Shown here: one piece after another, positions 6,407 to 7,082 of the stretch
How the letters are laid out: each line of letters begins with the position of its first letter
Numbering within the stretch: the first letter of the stretch is position 1
Source of the DNA: Bryobacterales bacterium
Lineage (GTDB): Bacteria > Cyanobacteriota > Vampirovibrionia > Obscuribacterales > Obscuribacteraceae
Assembly: GCA_903970295.1 (NCBI GenBank)
Contig: CAJCHQ010000466.1
Location: 1-7,082, forward strand
Direction: 5' to 3'
Length of the DNA: 7,082 nt
Program-made: the position numbers and the translations under genes
Notes under the pieces: generated by a model
Databases searched by the model: none
What the model was told of the DNA's origin: nothing
Seen by the model: only the letters and a program-made list of their open reading frames with translations

Positions 6407-7082
6407 CTCAATCACCAGAGCATTCATGCAGCAGACCCGAACAGCAGTCAACAAGCTCCTCTCAGTATCAGAGCGTGGCCGCCGAAGGGTATTCGGCTAA
6501 TGCGCCAACGTCCTTTGAACCAGCTAACACTAATGCATCTAATTTCTTGCCGCCGGTGGAGATAACGACCGGGTCAGGACAGTCAAAAGAAAGTATCACC
6601 TTGAATTTTGGTAGCCTCCCGGCAGGCACCGATGTAAATATCAATATCTCGCAAAATGCCCAAGGACAAGAGACGATATCGATAAGCGATACGAACCCCA
6701 ACTCAAAGTCCCAGGCGAACACCACAGATGCGGCTGGGCAGTCGACACCCGCGCCTTCTGATACCAATAACGGCTCCAAATCTTCCACTGCACCTTCTGA
6801 TACCAATAACGGCACCAAATCTTCCACTGCGCCTTCGGCCGGCAGTTCTGACGGAGGCATCACCGGCGGCGGTGCAATCTCCAGTGCACCGCCGAGCTCT
6901 AATGGAGTAACAGCATCGGGAGATTCAGGCACAACAATTGAGGGCGTAACTTCGGCAAACAATGCTCAGCTTGCCGCAGAAAACTCTTCTCTGGTTAATG
7001 GCAACCTGAACGGACCCGATGCTTTGCATTTGGCTTCTTCCAACTCCGGACTTCAGTCTGTCAACCCGGCGGGGCAAGGATA
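6403..7082 (+). CDS. Ser/Thr/Asn/Gly-rich low-complexity protein with tandem repeats (3' end outside window)
   Basis: The frame from ATG 6403 stays open to the last base, giving 226 complete codons with no stop. I do not recognise a family. The N-terminus (MTQSPEHSCSRPEQQSTSS) lacks a signal peptide or hydrophobic helix. Residues about 1-55 are Ser/Gln/Asn-rich and look disordered. Residues about 60-97 alternate polar and hydrophobic residues (SITLNFGSLPAGTDVNINIS), suggesting a small beta region. Then come two 13-residue repeats, PSDTNNG(S/T)KSSTA (residues 118-143), a Gly-rich stretch (DGGITGGGAISSAPPSS) and further Ser/Asn/Gly/Ala sequence. There are almost no aromatic residues and only one Cys. 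Such composition is typical of linkers, stalks or secreted/surface proteins, but no export signal is visible, so a cytosolic or leaderless-secreted role stays open. It is preceded by its own spacer and is probably independent of the polysaccharide genes. An antisense frame across it is a composition artefact. The coding call is fairly sure, the function unknown. Confidence 0.7.
   Translation, partial: MTQSPEHSCSRPEQQSTSSSQYQSVAAEGYSANAPTSFEPANTNASNFLPPVEITTGSGQSKESITLNFGSLPAGTDVNINISQNAQGQETISISDTNPNSKSQANTTDAAGQSTPAPSDTNNGSKSSTAPSDTNNGTKSSTAPSAGSSDGGITGGGAISSAPPSSNGVTASGDSGTTIEGVTSANNAQLAAENSSLVNGNLNGPDALHLASSNSGLQSVNPAGQG
6754..6831 (+). repeat. Two tandem 39-bp repeats within the low-complexity gene
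   Basis: Two adjacent 39-base units (6754-6792 and 6793-6831), in frame as 13 codons, differ at only two positions: one changes Ser to Thr, the other is a silent third-base change in Ala. The next five bases begin a third unit and then diverge. Near-identity at synonymous positions indicates a recent duplication or ongoing slippage/recombination, so copy number may vary between strains. Confidence 0.9.

Noticed and set aside
6300..6500. A 66-codon plus-strand frame with TTG start before the low-complexity gene
   Set aside because: It overlaps the better-supported frame at 6403 by 98 bases in another phase, starts with TTG without a clear ribosome site, and has no recognisable domain.
6468..6962. 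A 164-codon minus-strand open frame opposite the low-complexity gene
   Set aside because: Its sequence is a mirror of the Ser/Thr-rich plus-strand repeats (repeated LLVSEGAVEDL), it has no recognisable domain, and the plus-strand frame has a good ribosome site and stays open longer.

Overview
The window is 7.1 kb of bacterial DNA of intermediate GC content, dominated by surface-polysaccharide genes. It holds five well-supported complete or partial coding regions of that kind, plus the start of a low-complexity Ser/Thr/Asn/Gly-rich protein that runs off the right edge. I see no tRNA, rRNA, CRISPR array, transposase or insertion sequence. The organism cannot be named from the sequence. Start codons are mixed (ATG, GTG, probably TTG), and several reading frames overlap or nearly touch. 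Glycosyltransferases carrying extra beta-rich modules, coiled coils and the tail motif SWKLTAPLR are what one sees in environmental bacteria such as Cyanobacteriota and their non-photosynthetic relatives or Chloroflexota. That assignment is a low-confidence inference.

Layout. Bases 1-810 (+) are the C-terminal part of a GT-B glycosyltransferase with an appended beta-rich domain. It overlaps by 8 bases a second gene (803-1543, +) made of a coiled coil and a second copy of the same domain. These meet, with one base between stop codons, a two-gene minus-strand operon: a GT4 glycosyltransferase with a long C-terminal extension (2641-4221) followed 13 bases later by a GT2 glycosyltransferase with a coiled-coil tail (1545-2627). 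A divergent promoter-sized gap (4222-4397) separates this from a plus-strand integral-membrane acyltransferase-3 protein (4398-6149) that carries an extra soluble C-terminal domain. After a 253-base spacer with an 11-bp-phased direct repeat and a small inverted repeat comes the low-complexity gene (6403 to beyond 7082).

How the genes fit together (inference). The GT4 and GT2 enzymes, and the glycosyltransferase at the left edge, would each add sugars from nucleotide-sugar donors to a growing glycan on the cytoplasmic side of the membrane. The acyltransferase would decorate the glycan or its lipid-linked precursor with acyl groups. The coiled-coil/beta protein has no catalytic motif and looks like a partner or glycan-recognition subunit for the upstream enzyme, with which it shares a domain. 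The last gene is probably not part of the same pathway: its composition differs and it has its own upstream regulatory-looking spacer.

The most interesting point is the shared, non-catalytic beta-rich module ending two adjacent genes (475-675 and 1232-1432). Next are the soluble domain fused to the acyltransferase and the tandem-repeat low-complexity protein. Nothing here is a clear new defence or mobile system.
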